From Isoetes taiwanensis (taxonomy: Eukaryota > Streptophyta > Lycopodiopsida > Isoetales > Isoetaceae), in contig JAJEKV010000027.1 of NCBI GenBank assembly GCA_021234155.1, positions 17,811,644 through 17,875,643 of the forward strand: a stretch of DNA of 64,000 bases, in the 5' to 3' direction. Every line of letters starts with the position of its first letter. The stretch's first letter is position 1. The translations under genes and the position numbers were made by a program. Below, in pieces: positions 1 to 10,336 of the stretch. A model generated the notes under the pieces. The model did not search any database. It was not told the DNA's origin and was given only the letters and a program-made list of their open reading frames with translations.

Positions 1-1010
1 TTTTGAAATCAATTTAAGTTGATGTTTTGAACCTTAAGGGAAACCTTGGTTCCCCTGAAAATAATCTTCTGAAATGTTTTGAACTTTAAATGTTTTTGCC
101 TAAGTTAAACCAGTGAAACGGAGTCAAAATTTGGATTGCAACTTACAATGCCTCTTATGGACTTGTTTGGGTTCGATTCCCAAAAAGGCTTTTCTAAAAT
201 AAATATGAGCAATCAAGAATTCAATGATATTGAAGTTATATGAGAAACAAAAATATTTAATATATTGACTTTCAAAATGTGGTTATTTTTTTTAACCACT
301 ATTGTTTTTAATTAATTTAAAAAAAAAACTATGTATTGTTAGTAAATTGAAAAAAAGGCCATAGGTAGTTTTATTGATTTTTTTGCAAAATAACACTTGA
401 AACAACGCGTGTCTTTTGTTGATAAAAACAACACTTCTCAGCGCTAAACTTTTTATTTTCTCGTGTTCTTTTTTTTTACACTTTCATTTATAGCATTGTA
501 ATTTAATTCTTTACGTGTTGTAATTTAGTTTTTCATGTGGATTTCTTGAAAAATTATGGATGTTTTTTAGGGAAAATAATGTCAACTTAAAAAACTACAA
601 GTAGAGAAAAAACAACAACATAGAAAAGGAAAAACAAAATCACGTTTTAGTTTTCCACATGTAAGAATATTCAAATCTAGATGTGTTATTTAGAAGACAA
701 ACAACGATTGGCTCCTCCAAAAACAATAGTCAAGAAAAACCACGTTGACAAAAAATCTGCTAAAAACAATGAAAAAAAAGGACCGCGTTGACCAAAAACA
801 AAAAGGTGCCAAAAACCACCGTGGGAAATTTTTTGCCAAAAACCACCGTCTCTTTGTGCAAATCCGGATAAGCGGGCCCGCGTGGACTTTTGGGCCATTT
901 TGCTGTTGTTTTGGCATAAAACAACACTTCCGTACAACTAAAAACAAGCGTGGACCAAAAATTGGGGTCAGGTGTGAAAAGAACCTAACTTTGGATGTTT
1001 AGGTAGGTAG
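1..1010. other. AT-rich gene-free stretch
   Basis: No supportable gene. The stretch is rich in A and T runs, and the overlapping open frames at 690-1000 on both strands are low-complexity (Lys/Phe rich) with no recognisable domain. A short T-loop-like motif near 170-182 is not part of a foldable tRNA. Confidence 0.6.
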
Positions 1011-1069
1011 ATTAGATATTATTCTATAATTCAGTTCTTGATGATTATGGTGTTCATTCTATGCTCTCC

Positions 1070-1990
1070 GTGTATTGGGAAGGGGAGAGACCCTAAAAGC
1101 CTTTGTAGCGGATGTTCCTAGAATAGCCTCATTAATACCCAATTAATGCGGCACATTGCCTGGAGCTTCGCTGGTTGTAGGTGGAGGGGCTCGGCCCAGA
1201 TGGAAAAAGGGGACTTGTCCCATCACTGATTGATCCCTCACGGTGTGTAAAACCTACCAGGGATCTTAATGAGCTAGGCTTAATAGTTTGCCAGGAGTGT
1301 GGGCAAGGCATGAGCTTCGACACCTTTGGGGTGATCGTCGCCTTTCATGAGGTTCAAGTCGAATAAGGGCGGTGGCCCTCTAGCCACATGTGATGGGCAT
1401 GCATGCACCTAAAAGGGGAGGTGACTCTCCTTACGCCTCATCGGGGTTTGGGAGATGCAACCCGGTAGCCCTCTTGGTTTGTATACCATGAGGCTATGGT
1501 CCGGTCCCAATACTTTTCAACCTACTCTGCAAAGTGTGCACGGGAGGGGCGGATGGAGTGGACTACCCAACAGCCATGTTCTTATGCCAGCCCAATTCAT
1601 TGCCATAACTCGGTCTGCTTGACTGGAGGCCCAAGCCGTCAGTCGATCCCCTATGAGTCTGAGCCCCGGGTAGGATCTCCCCATGTTGATGCTATTGATG
1701 TTGTTGTATATGTGATGTTGTGATGTGTTCACCCTTCGAGGTGGGCTTATTGATGTACTGATGTTATGTGCTCATGTTTATTCACGCTTCTGCAGCTAGG
1801 ACGGTCCCGAAGGAAGACGGGCAAATGACCCATCCACTCTTCCCTGACTGGCTCAGTTCATGGGATTGGTGTTAGGTGGATGGCCCCTGCTAGTTTTGGC
1901 TATCAGGGGGATGAACTCCGCCTTCGTATATGATGGGAGCATCGTATACGAAGTAGGGACATCACATTTGGGGTCTCCAACCTTTGACTT
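1070..1990. repeat. Unclassified GC-richer block, possible LTR remnant
   Basis: This roughly 0.9-kb block is clearly richer in GC than its flanks and has no long reading frame. Its texture (stop-rich, many short GC-rich tracts, no domain) is like a long terminal repeat or untranslated retroelement region. No paired second copy, primer-binding site or polypurine tract is visible in the window, so the LTR idea is only a suggestion. Confidence 0.25.
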
Positions 1991-2089
1991 CAAGTGTTCA
2001 AGATGCTTAGGTGATTAAATATTCTTCTGGAAATGCCTATATGATGCCAAACCAGTGTCCATCTTTTGGTTCTTCACTACAAGTTTCAT

Positions 2090-2090
<1 letters not shown>

Positions 2091-2183
<93 letters not shown>
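2091..2183. repeat. Compound microsatellite (CT)n(CA)n
   Basis: A perfect CT run at about 2091-2145 is joined directly to a CA run at about 2146-2183. It produces artificial Ser-Leu/Thr-His and Arg-Glu/Cys-Val frames that are not genes. Confidence 0.98.
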
Positions 2184-2186
<3 letters not shown>

Positions 2187-2284
2187 TGTAATGCTAGTGA
2201 AGTGTGTCAAACATGCATATAGCTCTTGTATGCTGCCATTTTGTGGCATTAATGGCATGTGGACAACTTGGTCATATATGAATT

Positions 2285-2520
2285 CTTAGAAAATCATAAA
2301 AAACCACACCTCCAAAAAACACTACCTTAAAAAACACCTTAAAAAAAAACATCCCGTCAAAAAACTATACAGCTCGAGAAAACAACATACTCTTAAAAAA
2401 GAAACTATGCCTCCTTAAGAAACCACACATTCTTATAAAACAAAACTATGGCTCCTTAAGAAAAGCTAACATATCCTTAAAAAACCACACCTCTATATAA
2501 CTACGTGTAGGTTTTTTCCA
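2285..2520. repeat. Degenerate A-rich tandem repeat
   Basis: Loosely repeated units of the form CCTTAAAAAACCACACCTCC, about 20-30 bp each, with many indels. No coding potential. Confidence 0.6.
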
Positions 2521-2614
2521 AATATTCAAAAAAACAATGCCTATTGTGTTTTTACTGTTGTTTTCAGCTGTGGACCAAATGTTAGGATTGTAATGAACCA
2601 TCTCCAATATTTGA

Positions 2615-3382
2615 CACTCCAATATTTGACATTAAGAGGGGCATCAGGCAAGGTTGTCCCTTGGCCCCCTTCCTCTTCAATATGGCAGCAGAAGCTCTCT
2701 CACAAATTTTTTTGCAAGCCTCTGCAGACGATCTCATTCAGGGACTAGAAATGTGGGACGGTTCTCAACAAATTTGTAACCAGTATGCAGATGACTCATT
2801 TCTATTTATAGAGGCAGAGGAAAAAAATTTGTCATGTGTAGGCCAATTATTGGCCTCCTTCTCAATAGCTTCAAGTTGCCTCATAAATTGGAAAAAATGC
2901 TCAACGCAGTGGCCTCTGGAGAACAGGAATCCTACATGTTTGGAAAGTTTACCATGGAAAGTTATCCCTGAGGGCGAACACTCTAGCTTGTTATCTCAGT
3001 GGGCATGAATATCACCAATGCACAAATATGGGATGAAATGCTGCTAGGCCTTCATAAACACTTAAATTGGTGGAAGGTAGCAAAGCTATCTCTTGCAGGG
3101 AGGATTACTGTGGCAAAACATGTGCTAAGTAATACTTATGTATTGTCTTCAATTCTACTTGCTCCTAGGGAGAAGGCGCAAGAATTAGAAGGGTTGATTT
3201 GCAACTTCGTCTGGGGAGGAAATGAAGAACAAGGTGCGGTGGTCAAAATTCCTTGGTGGAAGTGCAAGAGGGACAAAACAGAAGGGGGAGTTGGAATGTT
3301 TGACATAGTATTACAGAGTAAAGTATTAATAGCCAAATTCATATGGCTGATCTTGCAGAAAAAGGTAAGGTCTCCAGCTATG
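2615..3382 (+). mobile_element. LINE (non-LTR retrotransposon) reverse transcriptase fragment
   Basis: Two adjoining frames (2661-3008 and 2999-3427) encode part of a plant LINE reverse transcriptase. The first carries the finger/palm motif RQGCPLAPFLFN (about 2645-2690) and the catalytic box YADDSFLF (about 2783-2806). The second has the thumb-region signature KLSLAGRITVAKHVLSN and the WGG..E motif. The ORF is frameshifted at about 3000 and has no endonuclease or 3' zinc-finger part, so it is a dead internal fragment. It is cut at 3383 by a MITE. The RT closely resembles the larger LINE at 18.9-21.8 kb (both read GL.M.DGSQ..CNQYADD), which suggests one family. Confidence 0.9.
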
Positions 3383-3820
3383 CACACAACTACCATTAAT
3401 ATTATTAACACAAACCATTGCATTTAACACATTTAAATTAAAATCCCCCTTAAACCCCCTTTGGTTTGGGTGCATATTCACACGGGGGGTTACTCCGGGC
3501 AACGAGAGCTGTCGGATGGGCATATTTGCCCTTTATTCCAAGATCTGGACCGTACATAGCGATCCTCGTTTGTGGGGTATGCATGTACAAGTTTTTGTGT
3601 ACTGTATATTAAGATTTGCAAAATACTATAAGGTTTGAGAGAATGTACTTAATGGTGTTAATTTTATACATGTATTGTAAATATATTTTTGGGGCTCTCG
3701 CTGCCCTACGTAACCCCCCGTGTGAATATGCACCCAAACCAAAGGGGGTTTAAGGGGGATTTTAATTTAAATGTGTTAAATGCAATGGTTTGTGTTAATA
3801 ATATTAATGGTAGTTGTGTG
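3383..3820. mobile_element. MITE-like element with ~125-bp terminal inverted repeats
   Basis: The sequence starting CACACAACTACCATTAATA at 3383 recurs inverted and ends at 3820. The arms are about 3383-3510 and 3694-3820, nearly perfect for the outer 100 bp and drifting inside. The core is about 180 bp and AT-rich with no ORF. The left end abuts LINE thumb-domain coding sequence, so the element probably landed in the LINE. I could not find a convincing target-site duplication, so the superfamily is unknown. Confidence 0.85.
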
Positions 3821-4600
3821 TTGATTGTTATATTAAAAAAAAATTTGGGCCCTTCGGGCCCTAACTAAAGCAAATATAGGTAAACTTTATGGGCCAGTTA
3901 GCCTGTTTATGTAAGTATGTAAGTGCCAACAAATATACAAATAGGAGTTTTAATTCCATATCGACATGCGTTTTACAAAGATCAGCAAATAGGACCATCT
4001 TTGTATCTTACGTCAAGCTTATATTGAATTTCAAATATCCTATTTCATCAAACAAATATCCTATTTCAACATGACAAGTGTCGTATTCAACATGTGAAAG
4101 TTAGTCATTACATAAATAGTTAAATAGATTCACGTTTCATCTGGGGCAAATCCCGTTTACATTGTTTCAACTACTAGTAGAAGAAAGGAAGTGGAAAATC
4201 TGTTATTCTGCTACCTTGCAGTCTCTGCAGTACCAGTACAAACAGAATTTGAAATGTGAACTTTAATTTCAAAGTACAAACTATGAGAATGCATATTACA
4301 ATCATACGTAGCAGATGTGATGAGACAAGTTGTTGTGAATAATGGCATATACATTAAGCAGAGGATAAGGAGGTAGCCTTCCAATATCACGGAGTCCTCC
4401 AGTTAAGATATTCGATTCTAAACTATAGTTTCCAGTCCTATTGTCCAAACAAAGTGCAAAAAATATAGTGCCAGATGATGATAGCTCTATATCCAATAAG
4501 GTTGTGAAAAAAGAGAAATACGAGTGTCTCCTGCAGAGCAAACCATTGAATATGTTCAATCCTCACAAAGCATTAGCAGTCAAGGCAGCTAGAAATTGCA
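3821..4600. other. Gene-free AT-rich stretch
   Basis: No recognisable gene. A small GC palindrome (GGGCCCTTCGGGCCC) sits near 3848-3862. The minus-strand frame at 4302-4559 shows no GCN1 similarity and is treated as chance. Confidence 0.5.
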
Positions 4601-4610
4601 TGTGAGTTAC

Positions 4611-5661
4611 CTGAATGCTGCTAGGATACTCTTCCATAGCCGAAGCCAAGGCACCTGCAGCACCTTGTCGAACATTTAAATTTTCATGAGAAAGTGGTCC
4701 CAAAAGACCAGCGGCATAATCATTCCCAAGTTCATGACCATAAAGGTCCCACAACTCTTCAGCAGCCTCTGCAACAGCCTATAGACATATACGAGTATAA
4801 ATGCAATGGCGTTCTCTTAATATAATATAATATAATATGGATGTATACAGCATAGTATATGCAGTTTAACTTCCTAGTTAATATAAACACCTGGTATCCA
4901 GCTTACTTGATCAGGATCAAATAATGCAATCCACAAAGTACTCGCTATGAGTGGAACACAAGGGCATGCCCTTTTTGCCAGGACAGGCACATGTTTCATT
5001 GCATCCAAACAAGCCGCCCGGACATGCACATGCTTTGAATACAATCCAGAAAGGACCTGTAAAAGAAAATTACAAGTATTGCTTACATAGTGAGACAAAA
5101 GGTATTGCATGTGAAAACCTTCACCTCAACTAGTCCACTTGTATTAACCCCACGACATAGTTCACGGAGCATAGGCTTGTTTGTCAATGATTGCAATACC
5201 CGCCTCTACCATCTTGGATCTGACGGTTCCATTAAGATCAGCCTGAAATGGCAACCAGTCCAAACTTCTATGTTGCGGCATAGTTTATACAACGTTGACC
5301 AACACATCCAAACATGCATAGAGTTTTGATGCATTTTTAAATGCCACATGAAGCAATATAAAACAAAGACAAGCTTCTGATTAAAGAATTCTCAGGCTTC
5401 TCGCTTTGGACATCAATATGCCCAAATAAGATCTTCACTGCGTTTGTCATCTAATTAGCTAACCGAGATGTTGAAGCCACTCTTAAAATGAAGTGTTATG
5501 CGATATGCAGTTTCTTACAGGTATATCTCTGCTTGAAAGAACATCAGCAGCTGCATCAAGTGCAAAGGCAACGCCTTGTCTCCCTACCCAGTTTGGGTCA
5601 ATTTCACCACTACCTGCAGGAAGATCTCGAGAATAAAGGGAGAACAATGCAGATGACAGAT
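4611..5661 (-). pseudogene. GCN1: GCN1 (ILITYHIA) exon cluster in permuted order
   Basis: GCN1 is the ribosome-associated HEAT-repeat activator of the eIF2-alpha kinase GCN2. Minus-strand exons match plant GCN1: 5519-5661 (LSSALFSLYSRD...PNWVGRQG), 5125-5242 (ADLNGTVRSKM... then PMLRELCRGVN), 4907-5056 (LSGLYSKHVHVRAACLDAMK) and 4611-4778 (EELWDLYGHELG...EEYPSSIQ). Most have good acceptor and donor sites. In a normal plant GCN1 the order is PMLRELC, LSGLYSK, ELWDLYG, SALFSLY, ADLNGTV. Here the last two come first, so the cluster is a circular permutation. The join lies inside one exon at about 5176 and shifts the frame. A short MTFLISRAL-like segment expected between two exons was not found, and neither end continues into more GCN1. 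It is a non-functional fragment. Confidence 0.85.
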
Positions 5662-5699
5662 CTGCGGAAAGAACAAGGCCTTCATTTTGCATAATCATC

Positions 5700-6935
5700 A
5701 TGTAATGCCCTTTCGTCCAATTTGAAGAAGAAGATTTGCTTGTGAAAACAGTACCTTTTCAGCTGTAGGGATGGATCAGGCTACTAATCTAGCCATCAGA
5801 GCACTGGGGAAGCCATAGGGAGGAGAAAACTGCCAGAAATCCCCTAAATCCCCTTCACCGTGTATCTCTTCACTCCACGAACCCTATAGTTGAACCCTAA
5901 AGTTCAATGCCTCGTTGCTTGCATGGACTGCATAAAATTAAATTAATTAAGTTTTTAAGGAACAAAAACATGCAAGGCAAAACCATTGCAAAACCATAGA
6001 TAAAATGCCATTCAAATATATGAATCCAGTGTGCGCTTTAGATATACTGATTAGTATGCCTCGTGCATTACGCCCATGAAATCATATAAAAACCATGCCA
6101 AAAAGCGTATAAAATTACAAAAAAAACCCCCTGTTATAATGCTACATATTCATGCAAGCATAGTAAGCCCTCCGTCAAGGTATCGCTCCCATGGTTACTC
6201 TTCTTTGATCTTAAGCAACAGAGAAGCCTCCCCCTTCCTAAAGGGACTTATTTTGGCTTGGAACACCATAAAGAATAGAATAGAATAGAATATGATTTTA
6301 TCGTCCCACGGAGACCAAGCGGCCTATGGGACCCAAGTACAAAGAGAGCAGCCGCGTATTACTACGATTAAAAACCCCCGCCAGGAAGGGTTTTCGAGGA
6401 AAAACCTTAGTAGCAATAAGGATCTTTGACATCTTTCGATTATATACATAATCACAAATACAACTGAGGTTAATGTCGGATAGGGGGGCATAAGCTGAGT
6501 CCGCGTATCCATTACCTCCCGGAGGTCTGATCCCAACAAGCCCTCTGAGGTGCGTGCTCAAGAGTTAGCTCATGCAAGGCGATGGGGCACAACTAACCGG
6601 AACATCTGCCCAGAGCCCGGATATGCTGGGATGCGGGACAGCACTGGAGGGCGTGACTTTCATCCTCAATGGCTCTGTTGGATGAAGCGGGACTCTGTCC
6701 TCCTCACGCTCTCCTAATCCATCTCCCTGTCTCAATGCGGAGGTGGTGTGCACTGTCTTGAATGGAAACAATCACCTACTAGCTTTTTCATGGGTAGATG
6801 GATCTTGCGGAGGTAGTGGTGTGGGCCCCTCGTGAGCTATTCACACTTGACATCAGCAAATTTGCTCCATAGTGGATACCAGTGGAAATGCACAATAAAC
6901 AAGGCCCTTTAGGTATAGTGGTTGATGCAAGGATG
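5700..6935. other. Gene-free stretch with a retroposon-like tail
   Basis: No supportable gene. A short (TAGAA)n run at about 6272-6290 is followed by TGATTTTATCGTCCCACGGAGA. Nearly the same phrase follows a GAATT run in a lipase intron near 11490-11523, which suggests ends of a dispersed retroposon. The minus frames at 6298-6771 have no recognisable domain. Confidence 0.45.
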
Positions 6936-7170
6936 GTGAAGAGATGGAAAAACCGTGGTATACATTCTTGTGCTCAATGGTATACGGGAGAGCAATTAGT
7001 CAGCTGGGCAGCTTTTCAGGTCCGCTTCGGTTTAAAGGAGGCAGATAAAATAATTTGAAAATGTGTGGTTACGGTACACCCAAACATAATGTGTAGAGGA
7101 GATCATAACCCATGGGTCATGCATCCTTCTATCTGACAAAACAAGTTTGTGAGGTCATGTTCACGATGGT

Positions 7171-7875
7171 TTGAAGACTAAGGGGTTACTTCCAGTATCT
7201 ACCAAGTGGGAGCTATTGATCACGGAGGACAACCTTAAAAACATCTGGAGAAACGCTTGGTTGAAATACCTTCCTCCACGAATCAATTCCTTTCTTTGGC
7301 AAGTGATCCACAGGGTCCCAAGGATTAATCATCTAGTCTCCAAATGGGACAATAATGTGAGCCCACGCTGCCCCTCGTGTAAAGCGGAAGAGGAATCCAT
7401 AGAACATTGCCTGGTGAAATGTGAGATGCTGCAATAAATATGGGTCTGGGGTTTGGATAGCTTTGAGTACTCTTTAGGAACTAAGGAATTGCTATTGGGA
7501 ATTCTCCCTCCGGAATGGTGTCCCATGAAGAAGATGTCCTTTCACATAGCTAGGGCCTGGGCAATTTGGTCAATATAGAAAAGGAGGAACGCCCTAATCT
7601 TCGATGAGAATCAGGAGAAATTCATATCATCAGACCAGCTACTCCACATGGTAGTCGAAAGACTTAAAAATTTAGGTTAGTGTTTGAAAGTGAAGAAGAA
7701 GTAAAGAAAGAAATATGGGGCAGATATTTAAATCTGCTCTGGGTTAGAAAAGAGAATAGTACAAGCTGGAGCCATGTAGCTATCCCCATCTCATATTCGT
7801 AGATGGGTGCACCCTTGCCATGTGGCTTTGTATCACTCTATCTAAATAAATAAATCTTTTTTATCCCTAAAAAAA
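7171..7875 (+). mobile_element. LINE 3' end, zf-RVT domain, copy 1
   Basis: The frame 7171-7437 encodes the zinc-binding zf-RVT region at the C terminus of plant LINE polyproteins. Features are the helical LPPRINSFLWQVIHRVP segment and the Cys/His cluster CPSC...EHCLVKCE. After an in-frame TAA the similarity goes on (WVWGLDSFEYSLGTKELLLG) to about 7680. The block ends in TATCACTCTATC..AAATAAATAAATC and an A-rich tail at 7860-7880, a normal LINE 3' end. It is 5' truncated and dead. Confidence 0.85.
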
Positions 7876-8551
7876 AAATCAATCTGTAGACCTTTGCATG
7901 GGGCAATATCCGGCTTATTTAACAACACAATGCGAATGCTTTTTAATGTAAAATGTGATGTTCTTATATAAAAAGCTTGTGTTAATAAATAAAACATTAA
8001 TAATTTGATGAAAAAAGCCATTACCAATTCATAAGAAATTGAATAACCACTTACGTTTGAAAAATGGCAATGTTCTCTAGATGAGTAATGTGTGACTACA
8101 TTTACTAAACCAATACTAATTTCATTTTTCAAAAACAATATGGAATGTGGGTCGCTCATTTGAGCGAAAGTTCATTCTGGTGCTGACACCTGTGATACTC
8201 AATATCAGGAATGGGAAGCGTCGAGGGCAGTGATTCAATGATCCGCCTGACATGTCCCTTGCCCCAGGCGGCCCTAGATGCCTTCCCTGAGGGGCCGGAC
8301 GCCATGTTTTATGAGGCCCTATCCCGGAAAGAGATGGAAAAACCGTGGTATACATTCTTGTGCTCAATGGTATCACGAGCAATTAGTCGGTGGCGACTTT
8401 TGAGTCCGGGCGGTTTAAAGGGCGGAATAAAATAATTTGAAAATGTGTGGTTACGGTACACCCAAACATAATGTGTAGAGGAGATCATAACCCATGGGTC
8501 ATGCATCCTTCTATACAGCAAAACAAGTTTGTGAGGTCATGTTACAGTAGT

Positions 8552-9260
8552 TTGAAGACTAAGGGGTTACTTCCAGTATCTACCAAGTGGGAGCTATTGA
8601 TCACGGAGGACAACCTTAAAAACATCTGGAGAAACGCTTGGTTGAAATACCTTCCTCCACGAATCAATTCCTTTCTTTGGCAAGTGATCCACAGGGTCCC
8701 AAGGATTAATCATCTAGTCTCCAAATGGGACAATAATGTGAGCCCACGCTGCCCCTCGTGTAAAGCGGAAGAGGAATCCATAGAACATTGCCTGGTGAAA
8801 TGTGAGATGCTGCAATAAATATGGGTCTGGGGTTTGGATAGCTTTGAGTACTCTTTAGGAACTAAGGAATTGCTATTGGGAATTCTCCCTCCGGAATGGT
8901 GTCCCATGAAGAAGATGTCCTTTCACATAGCTAGGGCCTGGGCAATTTGGTCAATATAGAAAAGGAGGAACGCCCTAATCTTCGATGAGAATCAGGAGAA
9001 ATTCATATCATCAGACCAGCTACTCCACATGGTAGTCGAAAGACTTAAAAATTTAGGTTAGTGTTTGAAAGTGAAGAAGAAGTAAAGAAAGAAATATGGG
9101 GCAGATATTTAAATCTGCTCTGGGTTAGAAAAGAGAATAGTACAAGCTGGAGCCATGTAGCTATCCCCATCTCATATTCGTAGATGGGTGCACCCTTGCC
9201 ATGTGGCTTTGTATCACTCTATCTAAATAAATAAATCTTTTTTATCCCTAAAAAAAAAAA
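8552..9260 (+). mobile_element. LINE 3' end, zf-RVT domain, copy 2
   Basis: This is the second copy from the 1.38-kb tandem duplication, with the same zf-RVT cysteines and the same internal stop as copy 1. Here the frame opens further upstream (8447-8818) because of small differences. Identical stop codons in both copies show that duplication followed the LINE's death, or that the assembly repeated one locus. Confidence 0.85.
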
Positions 9261-9707
9261 ATCAATCAGACCCTTTGCATGGGGCAATATCCTACATTTT
9301 TAACAACACAATCTTGTGCTTTTAATGTAAAATGTGATGTTCTTATATAAAAAGCTTGTGTTAATAAATAAAACATTAATAATTTGATGAAAAAAGCCAT
9401 TACCAATTCATAAGAAATTGAATAACCACTTACGTTTGAAAAATGGCAATGTTCTCTAGATGAGTAATGTGTGACTACATTTACTAAACCAATACTAATT
9501 TCATTTTTTCAAAACAATATGGAATGTGGGTTACAACTCATTTGAGCGAAAGTTCATTCTCGTCTGTGACACTGTGATACTCAATATCACGGAATGGAAG
9601 TCAAAAAGGTGATTCCAATGATCCAGTGAGCAGCACGTTGATTTGAAGTAGCAGCAGCTTCGATTTGAAGAAGCGGCCAGGTCGCAGCACAGCCAGACTC
9701 CCACATT

Positions 9708-9845
9708 CCATATTGTAGGGGAAGGGAGGTTGGGGCTCCCTTTCATAGCCGAAGCGAAACGTCTCCCAATTGCCACCGGTCGCGAGGCCCCTGCCCCTGT
9801 TGCGGAAAGGGAGCCCCAACCTCCCTGCCCCTATACAATATATTG
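9708..9845. repeat. Fold-back inverted repeat (~38-bp arms)
   Basis: The left arm, about 9708-9744 (CATATTGTAGGGG...GGGGCTCCCTTTC), is repeated inverted at about 9805-9845, with a 60-bp spacer rich in CG. It could form a strong hairpin. It may be a small fold-back element or MITE; no ORF and no clear target duplication are seen. Confidence 0.75.
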
Positions 9846-9849
9846 TATG

Positions 9850-10330
9850 TATTCCATATATGGATATAATGCATTTGTAAACCTTAAATACAAACCATAC
9901 TATTATACTGCATATGATTTTCCAACAATTTAACCCACTAACTAGCATTAGTATATCCTAGTGGTGTAATGCAAAAAAAATAACACAATAAACTCATAAC
10001 GATTCATTTTTTGGGGCTTTGCGAGAAGGGTGATGTTTTTGGTGAAGGGCTAAAGAAGGACGAACAATACTTCTTCAACACGTGTCGCGACAATTTCTGA
10101 ACATGTCAAAGGAAAATACATCTTATAATATTATTGAACTTTTTATACATCCATTGCACCCTATAATATTATTGAACTTCTTATATCCATTGCACTTATA
10201 AGTCAAACAATCAATAACAAACCAAACTAATAGTACGAAGACAACTTATAAATGAAAGGAGTTAAACTTTTAAGAACAATATGAAGGCACCTAATGAGAT
10301 TGAAATCATCACATGAGGGTTGAGTTATTG
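9850..10330. other. Intergenic stretch downstream of the lipase gene
   Basis: AT-rich, with no recognisable gene. It lies 3' of the minus-strand lipase gene and should include its 3' UTR. Confidence 0.5.
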
Positions 10331-10336
10331 AAGGTA

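Larger units (their letters stand above)
6940..9640. repeat. 1.38-kb direct tandem duplication carrying a LINE 3' end
   Basis: Two head-to-tail copies start with GAGATGGAAAAACCGTGG near 6940 and 8331, with an offset of about 1382 bp. About 800 bp (7170-7870 against 8552-9250) is essentially identical, including stops. Other patches, mainly beside CG or CCGG, differ by small clustered indels and substitutions (7000-7040 against 8375-8420, for instance). The spacer at 8180-8325 contains about 55 bp also found at 13770-13826. Confidence 0.9.

Noticed and set aside
165-190. T-loop/B-box-like GGGTTCGATTCCC suggesting a tRNA
   Set aside because: No matching acceptor, D or anticodon stems upstream at the right spacing.
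2011-2289. Open frames across the CT/CA microsatellite
   Set aside because: The residues are pure dinucleotide repeat translation.
4302-4559. Minus frame downstream of the GCN1 scrap as a further exon
   Set aside because: No match to the GCN1 region expected there and no acceptor in phase.
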